From the NCBI GenBank assembly GCA_949547975.1, contig CATITW010000145.1, forward strand, positions 1 through 7,788: a DNA stretch of 7,788 nt, written 5' to 3'. The translations under genes and the position numbers were made by a program. The notes under the pieces are model-generated. The model did not search any database. It was not told the DNA's origin and was given only the letters and a program-made list of their open reading frames with translations. The DNA comes from Cryomorphaceae bacterium (GTDB lineage: Bacteria > Bacteroidota > Bacteroidia > Flavobacteriales > Schleiferiaceae). Within the stretch, counting starts at the first letter, position 1, and each line of letters begins with the position of its first letter. Positions 6,470 to 7,788 of the stretch are shown one piece after another.

Positions 6470-7788
6470 GGAAGCAGCACTATCGGTAAGCGTTGGATGG
6501 TTTCTTTATCCTCCACAATCAGAATATAATTGCCTTGGGGGTAGACCTGTTCAAGCTGGACACGTTCATCCTTAACCGTCCCTTGCTCTAATACTCTTCC
6601 GCTAAGCTCTACGAGCGTATACGAACCATTCAGCATTCCTGATAACCGGAAAGCTCCTTTAGAAGGATTTGGCGATATCTCGATGACCTTATCTCCCCAC
6701 TCTTCACTACCGATGTTCGTCACGGGAACAAGAGCAACCTGAAGTGTGTCAAACGCACCACTTAACCAATCGTATGGAATCTCCTGTGATACATACCCTG
6801 CAAGGTTAATCTCTACAGTATCTGCTCCCGAAATATGCGTACCTAGATTAGATACGCCGTCGAGATTGGTCGTTGCTGTTAATCCTGTTTCAGAAAACTC
6901 AATAGAGACATTCGACAGTAAAGATTGATTAGCACTATCGGTTACACTTATATGCACTCTAGATGCCTCAACGTAGGTAGGTTCCAGCACCAGTAACCCC
7001 TCTTCAATATCCGTACAGATGATACGTTCAGATTCAAAATAAGGATACGCTCCCCAATTCCCGTTGAAACCATTTCCACTGAATGAAGGAGAAGTATCGT
7101 AATACCCTACCTCTACTAAGAGTTCCGGGAATTTAGCGTCTACAATCTGTACCCCTGAGGTATAGTATGAGGTCACCACCCATTGTCCATATACATGGGC
7201 ATTATGTGGAATGACGTCTGTAGAAAGAGAAGTTTGGATACGATCTAATTCGGTAATATTGTTCAAGTCAGTCACGTCGTATGCCGTGAGGAATGCATTA
7301 CTGCGCTCGTCGGTAGTAAATAGAACCGTATTGTCATCACTAATCCACGTGTTGTGTGTAAACGAGCTAGGCGTGATTTGGGTAGCCATAAGCACCGTAC
7401 TGTCTTTTTTAGAGACATCTACGATCGATGCATATCCATCATAAACAGCGCTTGCCCAAAGCGTATCTCCTCGAACCATGCCGTCGTGAAAGTAATGCTC
7501 GTCGAACATACCGACGTACTGAGGATTCCAAGGGTCCACGTTTAGATCGAAAATGAGCGCTCCACCTACACCGACATTTGCACCAAAAACATAACAATAT
7601 CCATTCTCGTCGATGTACAAGTTATGTGCTGTTCTTAACGTATCGTATCCTCCAGTGTCTAAAGGAATCGCTGCTGTCAACGCTTTGTATCGCGGTGTCG
7701 TAGCATCAAGACTGTCTAGATCGATGATCAACAGCCCTTGATCTGGAGCAGTATTCCAAACAAAAGGATTGTCATGAGTAACATAAGC
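6466..7788 (-). CDS. Secreted LVIVD / choice-of-anchor B-like beta-propeller protein with T9SS type A sorting domain (N-terminus beyond window)
   Basis: The minus-strand frame is open to the right edge, giving 440 visible residues, and the true start and signal peptide lie outside the window. The initiator-like codon at 7731-7729 is TTG inside continuous coding sequence (PDQGLLIIDLDSLD), so it is not a start. Numbering from the edge, about 1-270 is propeller-like: GLLIIDL, GGALIFDL, GYASIVDV and GVQIVDA strands recur, and NGNWGAYPYFESERIICTDI followed by EGLLVLEP resembles the last blade of choice-of-anchor B proteins. Residues of about 276-355 look like an Ig or carboxypeptidase-regulatory-like domain (VHISVTDSANQSLLSNVSIE). 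The end (about 370-440, from ISPNPSKGAFRLSG) is a T9SS type A sorting domain, predicting export across the outer membrane and surface attachment or release. No enzymatic motif is evident and the function is unknown. It converges on the LOG gene. Confidence 0.85.
   Translation of the reverse strand, partial: AYVTHDNPFVWNTAPDQGLLIIDLDSLDATTPRYKALTAAIPLDTGGYDTLRTAHNLYIDENGYCYVFGANVGVGGALIFDLNVDPWNPQYVGMFDEHYFHDGMVRGDTLWASAVYDGYASIVDVSKKDSTVLMATQITPSSFTHNTWISDDNTVLFTTDERSNAFLTAYDVTDLNNITELDRIQTSLSTDVIPHNAHVYGQWVVTSYYTSGVQIVDAKFPELLVEVGYYDTSPSFSGNGFNGNWGAYPYFESERIICTDIEEGLLVLEPTYVEASRVHISVTDSANQSLLSNVSIEFSETGLTATTNLDGVSNLGTHISGADTVEINLAGYVSQEIPYDWLSGAFDTLQVALVPVTNIGSEEWGDKVIEISPNPSKGAFRLSGMLNGSYTLVELSGRVLEQGTVKDERVQLEQVYPQGNYILIVEDKETIQRLPIVLLP

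Noticed and set aside
6441..6475. Small inverted match GTTC-ACTAC-GAAC near the end of the LOG gene as a terminator
   Set aside because: It is a 4-bp stem inside coding sequence without a U-tract, too weak to call.
1..7788. Defence island, CRISPR array, transposon, tRNA/rRNA or other undescribed module
   Set aside because: I saw no spaced direct-repeat arrays, terminal inverted repeats, transposase or nuclease motifs, or cloverleaf sequences. All the sequence is accounted for by seven genes with ordinary family features.

Overview
The window reads as a compact chromosomal segment from a Bacteroidota bacterium, most likely in or near the Flavobacteriales. Three things point there. The minus-strand protein at the right edge ends in a domain that looks like a type IX secretion (T9SS type A) sorting domain, which is restricted to that phylum. 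The start codons lack recognisable Shine-Dalgarno sequences. The proteins themselves (a UvrA whose first zinc finger reads CPTS, a PGMGAD-type alpha/beta hydrolase, an MltD-like lytic transglycosylase with a short C-terminal tail) look like Bacteroidota versions. This assignment is by recognition, not by a search.

Layout: six plus-strand genes fill positions 29-6469 almost without gaps. They are an inositol-monophosphatase-family phosphatase, a small alpha/beta hydrolase, dTDP-4-dehydrorhamnose 3,5-epimerase (rfbC), a lytic transglycosylase, excinuclease subunit A (uvrA) and a LOG-family nucleotide phosphoribohydrolase. The junctions are a 14-nt overlap, a 23-nt gap, an 11-nt overlap, a 1-nt overlap (TAATG) and an 18-nt gap, so they look like one transcription unit with translational coupling at several joints. 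A convergent minus-strand gene then runs from 6466 off the right edge. It encodes a secreted LVIVD / choice-of-anchor-B-like beta-propeller with a T9SS sorting domain, and its stop codon interlocks with that of the LOG gene.

Functionally the plus-strand set is mixed housekeeping: envelope and glycan work (rfbC, lytic transglycosylase), DNA repair (uvrA), and small-molecule phosphatase, hydrolase and nucleotidase activities. No shared pathway is evident, and co-transcription may be the only link. All six proteins are full length with their catalytic motifs in place. I see no RNA genes, mobile elements, CRISPR arrays, recognisable toxin-antitoxin or defence modules, or signs of recent transfer, and no gene-free stretch longer than 28 bases.

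I did not find an undescribed system that I can support. The points most worth a second look are the regularly spaced His-Asn/Asp motifs in the secreted propeller, the Cys-to-Ser change in the first zinc finger of UvrA, the LysM-like tail of the transglycosylase, and the interlocked convergent stop codons.
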